NCBI GenBank assembly: GCA_965240365.1
Contig: OZ251218.1
Coordinates: 2,356,001-2,420,000, forward strand
DNA length: 64,000 nucleotides
Direction of reading: 5' to 3'
From: G965240365 sp965240365
GTDB taxonomy: Bacteria; Pseudomonadota; Gammaproteobacteria; Eutrophobiales; Eutrophobiaceae
Numbering within the stretch: position 1 is the stretch's first letter; the number at the start of each line of letters is the position of its first letter. The notes beneath the pieces are model-generated. The model ran no database searches and had not been told where the DNA came from. It saw only the letters and a program-made list of their open reading frames with translations. Made by a program: the position numbers and the translations under genes. Shown in pieces: positions 42,892 to 52,897 of the stretch.

Positions 42892-43803
42892 ATGATTCGG
42901 CAACGCACGCTAAAAAACAGCATCCGGGCGACCGGGGTGGGCCTGCATACAGGCAAAAAGATATTCCTGACCCTGCGCCCGGCGCCCGCTAATACCGGTG
43001 TGGTATTTCAACGGGTTGACCTTGACCCCGCCATCGAGATACCGGCCCATCCCGAGTATGTCGGCGATACCAGCCTGTCCACGACCCTGACCAGGGACGA
43101 TGTGCGTATTTCCACCGTCGAGCATTTGCTCTCGGCGCTGGCGGGTTTCGGCATCGACAATGCCCGGGTTGATCTGAGCGCCGATGAAGTGCCGATCATG
43201 GACGGCAGCGCCGGCCCGTTCGTGTTTCTGATCCAGTCGGCCGGGGTCGAGGAGCAGAATGCGCCGAAAAAATTTCTGCGTATCAAGCAAAAGGTGCGGG
43301 TCGAGCAGGAAGGCAAATGGGCCATGTTCGAGCCGTTTGACGGCTTCAAGGTCGGCTTCACGATTGAATTTGACCACCCGGCCTTTAACGCCGCCAATTG
43401 CCGGGCCGAGATCGATTTTTCAACGACTTCGTTCGTGAAAGAGGTCAGCCGCGCGCGCACCTTCGGCTTTATGCGCGATGTCGAATTGCTGCGCGAGAAG
43501 AATCTGGCCCTGGGCGGCAGCCTCGACAACGCGGTCGTGGTGGATGATTACCGCATATTGAACGAGGACGGGCTGAGATATGAAGACGAGTGCGTCAAGC
43601 ACAAGATACTGGACGCCATCGGCGATCTGTATCTGCTCGGACACAGCCTGATTGGCTCGTTTCAGGGTTTTAAATCGGGCCACGCGCTCAATAATGCCCT
43701 GTTGCGAGAGTTGATCGCGCACGAGTCTTACTGGGAACTGGTCAGCTTTGAAGATCATGACAAGGCGCCCATCTCATTTATGCAGGCCATGCCCGCGAAC
43801 TGA
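42892..43803 (+). CDS. lpxC: UDP-3-O-acyl-GlcNAc deacetylase LpxC
   Basis: LpxC is the zinc deacetylase that commits to lipid A synthesis. The 303 residues include STVEHLLSALAGFGIDN (zinc-binding His), PIMDGSAGPF, FTIEFDHPAF, ARTFGFMRD, the KHKILDAIGDLYLLG zinc site and SGHALNNALL. It occupies its usual place after ftsZ. The hairpin-rich leader suggests independent control. Confidence 0.97.
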   Translation: MIRQRTLKNSIRATGVGLHTGKKIFLTLRPAPANTGVVFQRVDLDPAIEIPAHPEYVGDTSLSTTLTRDDVRISTVEHLLSALAGFGIDNARVDLSADEVPIMDGSAGPFVFLIQSAGVEEQNAPKKFLRIKQKVRVEQEGKWAMFEPFDGFKVGFTIEFDHPAFNAANCRAEIDFSTTSFVKEVSRARTFGFMRDVELLREKNLALGGSLDNAVVVDDYRILNEDGLRYEDECVKHKILDAIGDLYLLGHSLIGSFQGFKSGHALNNALLRELIAHESYWELVSFEDHDKAPISFMQAMPAN

Positions 43804-43886
43804 AGTTATCGGCGGGGAAGCCCTGAATTAAACCGGGTTTTCATACTTTCGGAGATAGAAAGGGATTTTTAGCGGGGACTCCATAA

Positions 43887-44198
43887 TCATTCGACAGTTT
43901 TTCTTACCTTGATGCGGACCGTTTTGACTGAATTCAGCCCCAGTTCCCGGCAGGCCCCGAGGATGGCTGGGATACTATAGCGCAGGCGGGCGGCCCAGGC
44001 CGGACTGTGGGCCAGCAAGACGGCCACGTCATTATTGATATTGGCCAGTTCAAAATAGCGCTCTAAGCCGGGATCCAGCCGCCCCTTTAGTTTTTCATCC
44101 AGTTTGCGCAATTCGAGTCCCTTTTTATACAGGTCGGCAAGCCTGGCGTCCCGCCGCAGGATGGCGCCGAATGAGCGGTCTTTGTCGGTTGTGTCCAT
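43887..44198 (-). CDS. dciA: DciA-like protein (DUF721)
   Basis: DciA proteins assist loading of the replicative helicase in bacteria lacking DnaC. The roughly 103-residue protein has the DUF721 core (about 45-100, NDVAVLLAHSPAWAARLRYSIPAIL). ATG 44198 is preferred, since ATG 44219 would overlap the divergent M23 peptidase gene. A DUF721 gene between lpxC and secA on the opposite strand is common in gammaproteobacteria. Confidence 0.8.
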   Translation of the reverse strand: MDTTDKDRSFGAILRRDARLADLYKKGLELRKLDEKLKGRLDPGLERYFELANINNDVAVLLAHSPAWAARLRYSIPAILGACRELGLNSVKTVRIKVRKTVE

Positions 44199-44213
44199 AG
44201 TAAAAACAATTAT

Positions 44214-45143
44214 ATGCAATTACTCTTAATCTCAAAGGCAAACAAAAGCCTGTCCCTGAAGCCGGGGCCTGTCCTGCTCGGCGGCGGTCTGCTGCTCGGT
44301 ATCGGCGCGGCGCTGTTGGTGTTTTATGCCGGCGGCCTTTATTCACTGAGTATGAGCCGCGCCTCATTAAAAAATCTTTACTCCGAGGCGGCCCCGGTCT
44401 GGGACAGGGAGATCGAGTTGCAACGGCAACTGCTGCAACAGGCCAGGGACGATGCGGAAAAAAATCTGGACGTGCTGGCCTTGCGCCTGAGCAAATTACA
44501 GGCGCATGTGTTGCGCCTTGACGCGCTGGGCGCGCGTCTGGCGGACATGGCGAATCTGAGCGATATTGAATTTGATATGACAGTTCCGCCCGGTCTCGGG
44601 GGGCCGCGGCCCGAGCCGGCCGGGGGCACGATAGAGGTCAAGGACTTTATACAGAACCTTGAGGCCCTCGGCCGCCAGCTACAGGATCGATCGGAAAAGC
44701 TGGCGGCGCTGGAAGCCATGCTCATGGACCGCAGCCTGCAAAGCCGGACCACCCCCGCCGGGCGGCCTGTGCAGAGCAGCTGGGTGTCTTCCCTGTTTGG
44801 CATGCGCGCCGACCCCTTTACCGGCAAGCCGGAATTTCATTACGGCGTTGATTATGCCGGCCGGGCAGGATCGCCGGTGCTGGCGCTCGGGGCCGGGATC
44901 GTGACCTGGGCCGGCGCGCGCCAGGGTTATGGCAAGATGGTCGAGATCAGCCACGGTAACGGGTATTCGACCCGCTATGCCCACAACCAGAAAAATACGG
45001 TGGTGATCGGGCAAAAGGTTGACAAGGGCCAGCAGGTCGCGCTCATGGGCGCAACCGGGCGGGCTACCGGCCCGCATGTCCATCTTGAAGTCCTGCACGA
45101 TGGCAAGATTGTCAATCCGAGCAAATATATTTCCATAAAATAA
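44214..45143 (+). CDS. M23 family metallopeptidase (LytM) with coiled coil
   Basis: A 309-residue membrane-anchored murein peptidase or peptidase-like protein. There is one membrane helix (about 18-42), a periplasmic coiled coil (about 55-180) and a C-terminal M23 domain with zinc ligands visible as FHYGVDY and HVHLEV. With the intact metal motif it may cleave peptide crosslinks directly. It lies between lpxC and secA, a conserved position. Confidence 0.9.
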   Translation: MQLLLISKANKSLSLKPGPVLLGGGLLLGIGAALLVFYAGGLYSLSMSRASLKNLYSEAAPVWDREIELQRQLLQQARDDAEKNLDVLALRLSKLQAHVLRLDALGARLADMANLSDIEFDMTVPPGLGGPRPEPAGGTIEVKDFIQNLEALGRQLQDRSEKLAALEAMLMDRSLQSRTTPAGRPVQSSWVSSLFGMRADPFTGKPEFHYGVDYAGRAGSPVLALGAGIVTWAGARQGYGKMVEISHGNGYSTRYAHNQKNTVVIGQKVDKGQQVALMGATGRATGPHVHLEVLHDGKIVNPSKYISIK

Positions 45144-45236
45144 CGTTCTCCCGCGGTTCACATTCCGCTAGAATTCAGCCCTGAATTTAGCTCTGGCACA
45201 GCGCGCATTACATAATCTCCGATATAGCAGACCGGT

Positions 45237-47942
45237 ATGATCCTGAACATCGCAAACAAACTCTTCGGCTCCAGAAATGACCGGGTCATCAAGCGTTTAG
45301 ACAAAGCCGTCAAACAGATTAACGCCCTGGAAAAGGAGTTGCAGGGCCTCGCCGAGGCGGATTTTCCAGTCCGCATAGCGGCATTGAAGCAGCGCGTCGC
45401 GGGCGGTGAGCGGTTGGCGCGGGTCCTGCCCGAGACCTTTGCCCTGGTGAGAGAGGCCGGCCGGCGCGTGCTGGGCATGCGTCATTTTGACGTGCAGTTG
45501 ATCGGCGGCATGGTATTGAATAATGGCAATATCGCCGAGATGCGCACGGGCGAGGGCAAGACCCTGGTGGCCACGCTCGCGGCCTGCCTCAATGCGCTGA
45601 CCGGCAACGGCGTGCATGTGATCACGGTCAACGACTATCTGGCCCGGCGTGACGCCGAGTGGATGGGACAGATTTATCGCTTTCTGGGCCTGAGCACCGG
45701 GGTGATCGTGGCCGGCCTTTCCATGGACGAGCGCAAGGCCGCCTATGCCTGCGATATAACTTACGGCACCAACAACGAGTTCGGCTTTGATTATCTGCGC
45801 GATAACATGGCCTTCAGCAGCGACGGCCGGGTGCAGAGGGGCCTGAATTTCGCCATCGTTGACGAGGTGGATTCGATCCTCATCGACGAGGCCAGGACGC
45901 CCTTGATCATCTCCGGGATGGTCGCCGACAGGTCTGAATTATACTTGACGATCAACGCCCTGATACCGGCCCTGAAAAAACAGGAAAGCGAGGACGGGCC
46001 CGGCGATTTCAGCATTGATGAAAAGGCGAAGCAGGCCTATTTCACCGAGGCGGGCCATGATCATATCGAACGGTTGCTGAAGACCAATAAGGTCATTGAG
46101 CAAAATCAGGGCCTGTATGACCCGGTTAATATCAGCATCCTGCACCATCTGAATGCCGCCCTGCGGGCGCATCATCTGTTTCAGAAAGACGTGGATTATA
46201 TCGTCAAGGATAATGAAGTGGTGATCGTGGATGAGTTCACCGGCAGGACCATGCCGGGCCGCCGCTGGTCCGAGGGCCTGCATCAGGCCATCGAGGCCAG
46301 GGAAGGCGTGCCCATTCAAAATGAAAACCAGACGCTGGCGTCGATCACCTACCAGAATTATTTTCGCCTGTACGCCAAGCTGTCGGGCATGACCGGCACG
46401 GCCGATACCGAGGCCTATGAATTTCAATCCATCTACGACCTGGAGGTGGTGGTCATCCCGACTCACAAGCCCATGATCCGGGATGATCAGAGCGATGTGA
46501 TCTTTCTGACCGCGCGGGAAAAATACGAGGCGATCATCGGCGATATCAGGGCCTGCCGGGAAAAGGGCCAGCCGGTGCTGGTCGGCACGGCCTCGATCGA
46601 GGTGTCCGAATATTTATCCCGCCTGCTGGACAGGGAGAAGATCGGGCATCAGGTATTGAACGCCAAGTTTCACCAGAAGGAAGCCGAGATCATCGCCCAG
46701 ACGGGGCGGCCGGGCGCGGTGACTATCGCCACCAATATGGCCGGGCGCGGCACCGATATCGTGCTGGGCGGAAACTATGAGGCGGAGCGCAAAGCCCTGC
46801 CCAGGGCGGGCTCGGCCGAGGCCTTGCAGGGCGACTGGGAAAAACGGCACCAACAGGTGCTGGACAGTGGCGGCCTGCATATCATCGGCACCGAGCGGCA
46901 CGAGTCGCGCCGTATCGACAATCAATTGCGCGGTCGTTCCGGCCGCCAGGGCGACCCGGGCTCCAGCCGCTTTTATCTTTCGCTGGAGGATAATCTTATG
47001 CGCATCTTCGCCTCGGAGCGGATCTCGGCCATCATGCAAAAGCTCGGCATGGAGGAAGGCGAGGCGATCGAGTCCAGGCTGGTGACCAGGGCGATAGAAA
47101 ACGCGCAGCGAAAGGTCGAGGCGCATAACTTCGACATCCGCAAGCATCTGCTGGATTTTGATGATGTCGCCAATGACCAGCGCAAGGTGATCTATGAGCG
47201 GCGTAATGAGCTGCTCGACGGCGAGCATGTCGTTGAACAGGTGAGCGCCATGCGGGCGGATGTGCTCAATAACATTATCAGCGCCCATATCCCGCTGGCC
47301 AGCATGGCCGAATTATGGGATATCAACGGCCTGGAGGAAGCCTTGCAGCATGAGTTTGAGCTTGCGCCGGATGTTTCAAAGTGGCTGGAGGCCGACCCGT
47401 CGTTACATGAAGAGACCCTGCGCGAGAAAATTCAGGCCGCGATGACGGCCGCCGCCGAACAAAAGGAAAGGCAGATCAGCCCCGAACTCATGCGGCGCAT
47501 AGAAAAGCAGATCATGCTGGATGTGCTGGACCGGCACTGGAAAGAACATCTGGTCAATATGGACCATCTGAGGCAGGGCATTCACCTCAGGAGTTTCGCC
47601 GCCAAAAACCCCAAGCAGGAATATAAAAGAGAGGCGCTGGATCTGTTCGTGGAAATGCTGGAAAACATCAAGCACGATGTGGTGGTCTTTCTGGCCAAGG
47701 TCAGTATCCGCACCGAACAGGACATCGAGGCCGCGGAAAACAGGGAGCATGAGCAGGCCATGAACTTTAATCATCCCGCGGTGCAAAGCAGCCTGAATCC
47801 GGAACCGGCCCAGGCCGCGGCCCGCGCCGCCGCGCCGCCGGAGCGGCCGTTTGTGCGCGCCAAACCCAAGATCGGGCGCAATCAGCCCTGTCCCTGCGGC
47901 TCGGGCAAAAAATACAAACATTGTCATGGCAAGTTTGGCTGA
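45237..47942 (+). CDS. secA: Preprotein translocase ATPase SecA
   Basis: SecA drives post-translational export through SecYEG. The 901-residue protein has Walker A GEGKT (105-109), the DEAD-like motif VDEVDSILIDEARTPLI, AGRGTDIVLGG, RRIDNQLRGRSGRQGDPG, and the C-terminal zinc-binding SEC-C tail (NQPCPCGSGKKYKHCHG) that contacts SecB. No secM is visible upstream. Confidence 0.98.
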   Translation: MILNIANKLFGSRNDRVIKRLDKAVKQINALEKELQGLAEADFPVRIAALKQRVAGGERLARVLPETFALVREAGRRVLGMRHFDVQLIGGMVLNNGNIAEMRTGEGKTLVATLAACLNALTGNGVHVITVNDYLARRDAEWMGQIYRFLGLSTGVIVAGLSMDERKAAYACDITYGTNNEFGFDYLRDNMAFSSDGRVQRGLNFAIVDEVDSILIDEARTPLIISGMVADRSELYLTINALIPALKKQESEDGPGDFSIDEKAKQAYFTEAGHDHIERLLKTNKVIEQNQGLYDPVNISILHHLNAALRAHHLFQKDVDYIVKDNEVVIVDEFTGRTMPGRRWSEGLHQAIEAREGVPIQNENQTLASITYQNYFRLYAKLSGMTGTADTEAYEFQSIYDLEVVVIPTHKPMIRDDQSDVIFLTAREKYEAIIGDIRACREKGQPVLVGTASIEVSEYLSRLLDREKIGHQVLNAKFHQKEAEIIAQTGRPGAVTIATNMAGRGTDIVLGGNYEAERKALPRAGSAEALQGDWEKRHQQVLDSGGLHIIGTERHESRRIDNQLRGRSGRQGDPGSSRFYLSLEDNLMRIFASERISAIMQKLGMEEGEAIESRLVTRAIENAQRKVEAHNFDIRKHLLDFDDVANDQRKVIYERRNELLDGEHVVEQVSAMRADVLNNIISAHIPLASMAELWDINGLEEALQHEFELAPDVSKWLEADPSLHEETLREKIQAAMTAAAEQKERQISPELMRRIEKQIMLDVLDRHWKEHLVNMDHLRQGIHLRSFAAKNPKQEYKREALDLFVEMLENIKHDVVVFLAKVSIRTEQDIEAAENREHEQAMNFNHPAVQSSLNPEPAQAAARAAAPPERPFVRAKPKIGRNQPCPCGSGKKYKHCHGKFG

Positions 47943-47981
47943 GGCCATGCGCGGGCCCACGGGCGGCTTTGAGCGCCACTG

Positions 47982-49202
47982 ATGGCGCTTGCCTTTGCAG
48001 TCCCGGCATCCGTGCCGCCGGTCCGGGGCATTCGTCTGGCCGCCGTCAACGCCGGCCTTAATTCAGCCCCCCGGCCCGACCTGGCCTTGCTGGAGATGGC
48101 CCGGGACAGCATCCTTGCCGCGGTCTTCACCCGCAATAAATGTTGCGCGGCCCCGGTGAGCATCGCCAGACGGCATTTGCATGCCGCCGCGCCGCGCTAC
48201 TGCCTGATCAACGCCGGCAATGCCAACGCCGGCACGGGCCGGGCGGGCCTGGCTGACGCCTTGCGCAGTTGCGGCCTGATCGCGGCCCGGACAGATTGCA
48301 AAGAGGAGCAGGTATTGCCCTTTTCTACCGGGGTTATCGGCGAGCGTCTGGCATTGCGCAAGATCGAAAATAACGCGGACAGGCTGACTGCGGAACTGGC
48401 CGCGGATAACTGGTTCGGGGCCGCACAGGCCATAATGACCACCGATACCCGCCCCAAGCTGGCCTCAAAATCAATCACGATCAACGGCCGCGAGATCACT
48501 ATCACGGGTATCGCCAAGGGGGCCGGCATGATCAAGCCGGACATGGCGACCATGCTCGCGTTTGTCGCCACCGATGCGGCCATCGAGGTCGGCTTGCTTG
48601 ACCGGCTGTTGCGGCATGCCGTGGCCGGGAGTTTTAACCGGATCAGCGTGGACGGCGACACCTCGACCAACGATGCCTGCGTCCTGATCGCAACCGGGCA
48701 GGCCGCAAACCCGTTGATAGGCTCGGAAAACAGCGCCGAATACAGACGGCTGGGCGGGGCCTTGACCGAGCTCATGCGTAAACTGGCCCGGTTTATCGTC
48801 AGGGACGGGGAGGGCGCCGGTAAATTTATTGAAATAGAGGTGTTGGAGGGTAAAACCGTAAAAGACTGTCTCGCCGTGGCCTACAGCATTGCCGAATCGC
48901 CCCTGGTCAAGACCGCGTTTGCCGCCTCAAGCCCCAACTGGGGCCGTATCCTTGCCGCTATCGGCAAGGCCCCTGTCGAAGATATGGATTGCGACCGGCT
49001 CAGTATTTATCTGGCCGGTTTGTGTCTGTTTGAAAACGGCCAGCCGCGGGCGGCTGATAACGAACGGGAGGCCGGGGCCATCATGCTGAAAGATGAGCTT
49101 AAGGTCTCGGTCAGGCTGGGCATGGGGGCCTGCCGCGAGACCGTATGGACTACCGATCTTTCCCAGGAATATATCAGGATCAACACCGCGTCCAAGACCT
49201 GA
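47982..49202 (+). CDS. argJ: Arginine biosynthesis bifunctional protein ArgJ
   Basis: ArgJ moves the acetyl group from N-acetylornithine to glutamate, and in bifunctional members also uses acetyl-CoA. The 406-residue precursor has the self-cleavage site in KGAGMIKPDMATMLAF, where the Thr becomes the catalytic N-terminus of the beta chain. Also seen are SVDGDTSTNDAC and the C-terminal EYIRINTASKT. It follows secA as in many gammaproteobacteria. Confidence 0.96.
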   Translation: MALAFAVPASVPPVRGIRLAAVNAGLNSAPRPDLALLEMARDSILAAVFTRNKCCAAPVSIARRHLHAAAPRYCLINAGNANAGTGRAGLADALRSCGLIAARTDCKEEQVLPFSTGVIGERLALRKIENNADRLTAELAADNWFGAAQAIMTTDTRPKLASKSITINGREITITGIAKGAGMIKPDMATMLAFVATDAAIEVGLLDRLLRHAVAGSFNRISVDGDTSTNDACVLIATGQAANPLIGSENSAEYRRLGGALTELMRKLARFIVRDGEGAGKFIEIEVLEGKTVKDCLAVAYSIAESPLVKTAFAASSPNWGRILAAIGKAPVEDMDCDRLSIYLAGLCLFENGQPRAADNEREAGAIMLKDELKVSVRLGMGACRETVWTTDLSQEYIRINTASKT

Positions 49203-49208
49203 AATGAT

Positions 49209-50207
49209 ATGGCCGACAGGGTGCAGGTGGCGCTCGGCGTCATTTACAACGCCAAAAGGGACGCGGTCCTGATATCGAAAAGGCGGGCCGGGCAACACCT
49301 CGGCGGCTTGTGGGAATTTCCGGGCGGCAAGCTTGAGCCCGGCGAGTCGGCCGAGGCCGCGCTCAGACGCGAGCTTTATGAAGAATTGGGGATCAAGGCG
49401 GCGGCCATTGCCGGACTTGTCGATGTCCGGCACGACTATCAGGACAAACGGCTGTTATGCAGGGTCTGGCGCGTCTATGCCTGGCGCGGCGACATCAAGG
49501 CGCGTGAAAATCAGGCCCTGACCTGGGCGCCGCTTGATAAACTGGAGCGCTATGCCTTTCCCGAGGCCAACCGGGCCATTCTGGCGGCGCTGCGCCTGCC
49601 GCCGGTTTACCTCATCAGCGAGCCGTCCTGCGAGGATAAGGGCCGCTGCCTGGCAGTGCTGGAGCAGTGCCTGCGGGCCGGTCTGAGGTTGTTTCAGCTT
49701 AGAATGGAGGCGCCGGGCGGACAGCCGGATGAGGCCCTGTTTATTGCCGAGTTGAAGTCCATGCTCGGCCACTATGCGGCAAAACTCATCATCAATGGCG
49801 CGCCGGCCGCTATGCGGAAGTATCAGGCAGATGGCATTCACCTGAATTCCAGGGCGCTGTTCAGGCACAGCAGCCGGCCGGTCGCCGCCGATCGTTTGCT
49901 GGGCGCCTCCTGCCATAACGAACGTGAAATCGCCCGCGCGGTCCGAATCGGGGCGGATTATATCTTTATATCGCCCGTCAAGCCGACCAAAAGTCACCCC
50001 GGCAGCAAAGCCATCGGCTGGCAGAGGTTTGAAAGTCTGTGCAGGTTGAGCCCGGTTCCGGTTTACGCGCTGGGCGGGCTGACCGCGGCCGACCTGCCCG
50101 CCGCGCGGAAAAACGGCGCGCATGGCCTGGCCCTGCTCAGCGCCGTCTGGGATGCCGCCCGGCCGGACGCGGTGATCCGCGCCTGTATCAAGGCGGCACA
50201 AGCCTGA
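49209..50207 (+). CDS. Nudix hydrolase fused to ThiE-like domain
   Basis: A 332-residue two-domain protein. Residues 1-135 form a MutT-type Nudix hydrolase with the box GKLEPGESAEAALRRELYEE (then LGI), which clears oxidised nucleotides such as 8-oxo-dGTP. Residues about 140-330 form a thiamine-phosphate-synthase/TenI-like barrel (LFQLRMEAPG, GASCHNEREI, FISPVKPTKSH, YALGGLTAADL). This fusion is known in gammaproteobacteria. The role of the second domain is not settled. Confidence 0.92.
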   Translation: MADRVQVALGVIYNAKRDAVLISKRRAGQHLGGLWEFPGGKLEPGESAEAALRRELYEELGIKAAAIAGLVDVRHDYQDKRLLCRVWRVYAWRGDIKARENQALTWAPLDKLERYAFPEANRAILAALRLPPVYLISEPSCEDKGRCLAVLEQCLRAGLRLFQLRMEAPGGQPDEALFIAELKSMLGHYAAKLIINGAPAAMRKYQADGIHLNSRALFRHSSRPVAADRLLGASCHNEREIARAVRIGADYIFISPVKPTKSHPGSKAIGWQRFESLCRLSPVPVYALGGLTAADLPAARKNGAHGLALLSAVWDAARPDAVIRACIKAAQA

Positions 50208-50228
50208 ACCAGGAAGTTCGGGCTGGAC

Positions 50229-50453
50229 TTATTCGGGGTTTTTCTGGTATCCGCGGCCGGGATCAGCCCCGGCGTCAGGCTCATTAGCGGCGCCGATTTT
50301 TTCAGAGATCGTGTAGTCTTCCGCCAGCCAGCGCTGCAAGTCGATCAGCCGGCAGCGTTCCGAGCAAAAGGGTCGGTGGGGGTTGGCCGGGCCAAACACC
50401 GTCTGTTTTTTGCAGGCCGGGCAGGCAGGCCGGGCTTTCACAGGATGCAGCAC
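50229..50453 (-). CDS. yacG: DNA gyrase inhibitor YacG
   Basis: YacG is a small zinc protein that binds GyrB. The 74 residues show the four zinc cysteines as CPAC and CSERC, followed by LIDLQRWLAEDYTI. It overlaps zapD by 16 bases at the end of the pilD-coaE-zapD operon, its usual place. Confidence 0.93.
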   Translation of the reverse strand: MLHPVKARPACPACKKQTVFGPANPHRPFCSERCRLIDLQRWLAEDYTISEKIGAANEPDAGADPGRGYQKNPE

Positions 50454-51211
50454 TGCAGCTTGAAGTCCACATCGCCGCCGGTTTGCGCCGGGCGGCCGTG
50501 GCCCTGCCCGGATTCTTCCATGAAACGGATGGTAAAACGATGCCTGCCGCCGCTTATTTCGGGATAGCAGCGGCTTGCCGACGGCAGGATCACGCGTATT
50601 AATTGGCAGGCAAGGCCGGATTCGATCGGTTTTTGATAAAACCCGCGCTCGGCCCGCTCGTTCCGCGGGCGCGTGCTGTTTCTGATCATGTCCAGCGCCA
50701 GGGCGGCGGCCTGCTTGAGCGGCGCCAGATCGCTGTGCCAGTTGTCAAAATCCCGCCGGCGCGTGGTCTCGGGCCGGTTAAGCCAGTAGTGAAACCGGGG
50801 CAAGTCAAAGTTACAGGAACCGCCCGCCATCTCGGCCCGCTGCCTGAAGCCCGTCACCCGCTCGTCCTGCCGCAGCAGGGCCCCGGGTTGATAGTTGCTG
50901 TCTTTGAGCCGGTTTAAAAGCACGCCGAGTTCGGCCTTGATCCGCGCCAGCCGGCCCTGATCCACGCCCGGATTATCCGCCAGTTTGCCGAGCATCGCGG
51001 CATGCCGTTCCAGTTCCTTGATCAATTCGGCCTTAAGATCGGAGCGGCTCAGCAGATCGTTGATTTTCAGCAGGCATTCCAGGCCGCTCCTGCAATCCCA
51101 CTCCGAATGCCGCGCCATGTGGTAGCCGGCATGGGCAAACAGATGTTCCAGCCGCAGCAGGCTTCGTATTCTCTCGTTGAGTGGCTGCTCAAATATGATT
51201 TCGTCATTCAC
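50438..51211 (-). CDS. zapD: FtsZ-bundling protein ZapD
   Basis: ZapD (YacF) binds the FtsZ C-terminal peptide and crosslinks filaments. The 257 residues begin FEQPLNERIRSLLRLEHLF, with an alpha-helical domain and a C-terminal beta domain containing CNFDLPRFHYWL. It overlaps coaE by eight bases. The family is largely confined to beta- and gammaproteobacteria. Confidence 0.95.
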   Translation of the reverse strand: MNDEIIFEQPLNERIRSLLRLEHLFAHAGYHMARHSEWDCRSGLECLLKINDLLSRSDLKAELIKELERHAAMLGKLADNPGVDQGRLARIKAELGVLLNRLKDSNYQPGALLRQDERVTGFRQRAEMAGGSCNFDLPRFHYWLNRPETTRRRDFDNWHSDLAPLKQAAALALDMIRNSTRPRNERAERGFYQKPIESGLACQLIRVILPSASRCYPEISGGRHRFTIRFMEESGQGHGRPAQTGGDVDFKLQCCIL

Positions 51212-51839
51212 CCTGGCTTAATCGTTGTAACCGTGAGTCTTCCGCCATTTTCAAATAGCGCCGGTGCAGTCTGCTCACATGCGCGTCGAGTTCATCGACC
51301 CGACCCGTATTGTCAATCACGTCGTGGCTGTATTGTAATCGATCCGCGCGGCGGGTCTGGCTCGCCATAATTTTTTTGATTAATGCGGGGGATGAGCGGT
51401 CGCGGCTGAGCGCGCGTTCAAGCTGCAAGCGTTCCGGCACGTCCACCAGCAGCACGCGGTCAAAGTCGTTGTGCCGGCCTGTTTCAAGCAGGAGCGGGAT
51501 GACCGCGAGGCAATAGGGATAGTCAACCCGGCCGCTGCGCTTGTCAATTTCCGCATAGATGAGCGGATGCAGTATGGCTTCCAGCCGGGCCTTTGCCCCG
51601 TGATCGTTAAAAATAATGTCGCGCAGCTTTTTTCTGTCCAGCCCGCCGTCCGCATTGATGATCTTATGGCCAAACGCGTCGATCATTTTTTGCAGCGCGG
51701 GCTGCCCCGGCGAACCGAGTTCGCGCGCGATGTTGTCGGAGTCGATGACGGGCGCCCCGTGTTTTGCAAACAGCGCGGCGATCGTCGATTTTCCGCTGCC
51801 GATGCCGCCTGTTAAGGCAATGCGAAGCGCGACCGGCAT
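51204..51839 (-). CDS. coaE: Dephospho-CoA kinase CoaE
   Basis: CoaE performs the last step of CoA synthesis. The start is placed at ATG 51839 (MPVALRIALTGG), one base from the pilD stop; the longer frame would run into pilD. The 211 residues have the P-loop TGGIGSGKST, DSDNIARELG and the lid-region SRDRSSPALI. Confidence 0.96.
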   Translation of the reverse strand: MPVALRIALTGGIGSGKSTIAALFAKHGAPVIDSDNIARELGSPGQPALQKMIDAFGHKIINADGGLDRKKLRDIIFNDHGAKARLEAILHPLIYAEIDKRSGRVDYPYCLAVIPLLLETGRHNDFDRVLLVDVPERLQLERALSRDRSSPALIKKIMASQTRRADRLQYSHDVIDNTGRVDELDAHVSRLHRRYLKMAEDSRLQRLSQGE

Positions 51840-51840
51840 G

Positions 51841-52710
51841 CTATGCCCATGAATTGAGGTACATTGACAGGATATAAGGGCCCCACAACATCGAGATCCA
51901 ACCGCCGATCGCCAGATAAGGCCCGAAGGGTATGGGTATGTCCTTGTCATGCGCCTTGAAAACAATCATGCCGATTCCGATTATCGCGCCCAGCAGCGAG
52001 GCGATGATAATGATCAACGGCAGTAACTGCCAGCCCAGCCAGGCGCCCAGCAGCGCGAGTAATTTGAAGTCGCCATGCCCCATGCCCTGCTTGCCCGTGA
52101 GCAGTTTGTAGGCGATATAAACCGACCACAAGGCGCCATAACCGAAGATGGCGCCGAGGACGCTGGAATGCAGATCGGTAAACAGATTGAAAAAATTGAG
52201 CGCGATGCCCAGCCATAAAAACGGCAGGGTAATATCATCGGGCAGCAGTTGATGATCCAGGTCTATCATGGCCAGCGCCAGCAGGGCCCAGCCCAGGCTG
52301 ATCGCAAACAGGGCCTGCAGGCTCACCCCGAACAGGAAGGCGGTCAGGACCGCCGTGAGCGCGGCGGTCAGTTCAATCAGGGGGTAACGCGGCGAGATGG
52401 CGGCTTTGCATTGCGCGCATCTGCCCCCGAGCAACAGATAACTGAGCAGGGGGATATTCTGCCATGCCTTAATCGCGCGCCGGCAGCGCGGGCAGCGCGA
52501 GCGCGGCGTGGCCAGATTGAATGTCTCCGTCTCCTGTTCGCCCTCAAGCCCGAGCAGTTCGGAGCATTGCGTCTTCCAGTCGCGTTGCAGCATGATCGGC
52601 AGTCTCAGGATAAGCACATTCAGGAAGCTGCCGACCACAAGGCCCAGCATGAAGATCGTGAGCAGATAAAACAGGGGGTGAATTTGAAATACTTCAATGA
52701 TTGCGGACAC
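51841..52710 (-). CDS. pilD: Type IV prepilin peptidase PilD
   Basis: PilD cleaves and N-methylates type IV prepilins and pseudopilins. The 289-residue membrane protein has a cytoplasmic zinc loop with CPRC and CAQC, then the aspartyl protease residues in MIDLDHQLLPDDITLP and MGHGDFKLLALLG. It lies 187 bases after pilC. No prepilin gene is in the window. Confidence 0.95.
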   Translation of the reverse strand: MSAIIEVFQIHPLFYLLTIFMLGLVVGSFLNVLILRLPIMLQRDWKTQCSELLGLEGEQETETFNLATPRSRCPRCRRAIKAWQNIPLLSYLLLGGRCAQCKAAISPRYPLIELTAALTAVLTAFLFGVSLQALFAISLGWALLALAMIDLDHQLLPDDITLPFLWLGIALNFFNLFTDLHSSVLGAIFGYGALWSVYIAYKLLTGKQGMGHGDFKLLALLGAWLGWQLLPLIIIIASLLGAIIGIGMIVFKAHDKDIPIPFGPYLAIGGWISMLWGPYILSMYLNSWA

Positions 52711-52897
52711 GGCGGGTCTCTGGTTTGAGCGGACGGGGCGCCGGGCGTGGGCCTCCGCCTCGTGGATTTTCCTGGCCTGCCGGCTGGCCCCGGCATTGAT
52801 GCCGTTTATTCAGGGCTGGAACAAGGTACTGCATTCGGCCTGCGCCCCGGCAACTATTCGCCGGGGCGCATGACCGTAGAGATTTGCGAGGGCCGGA

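Noticed and set aside
45144..45236. Possible sigma54 promoter upstream of secA (CTGGCAC followed by GCAT)
   Set aside because: The -12 element does not match TTGC at the required spacing.
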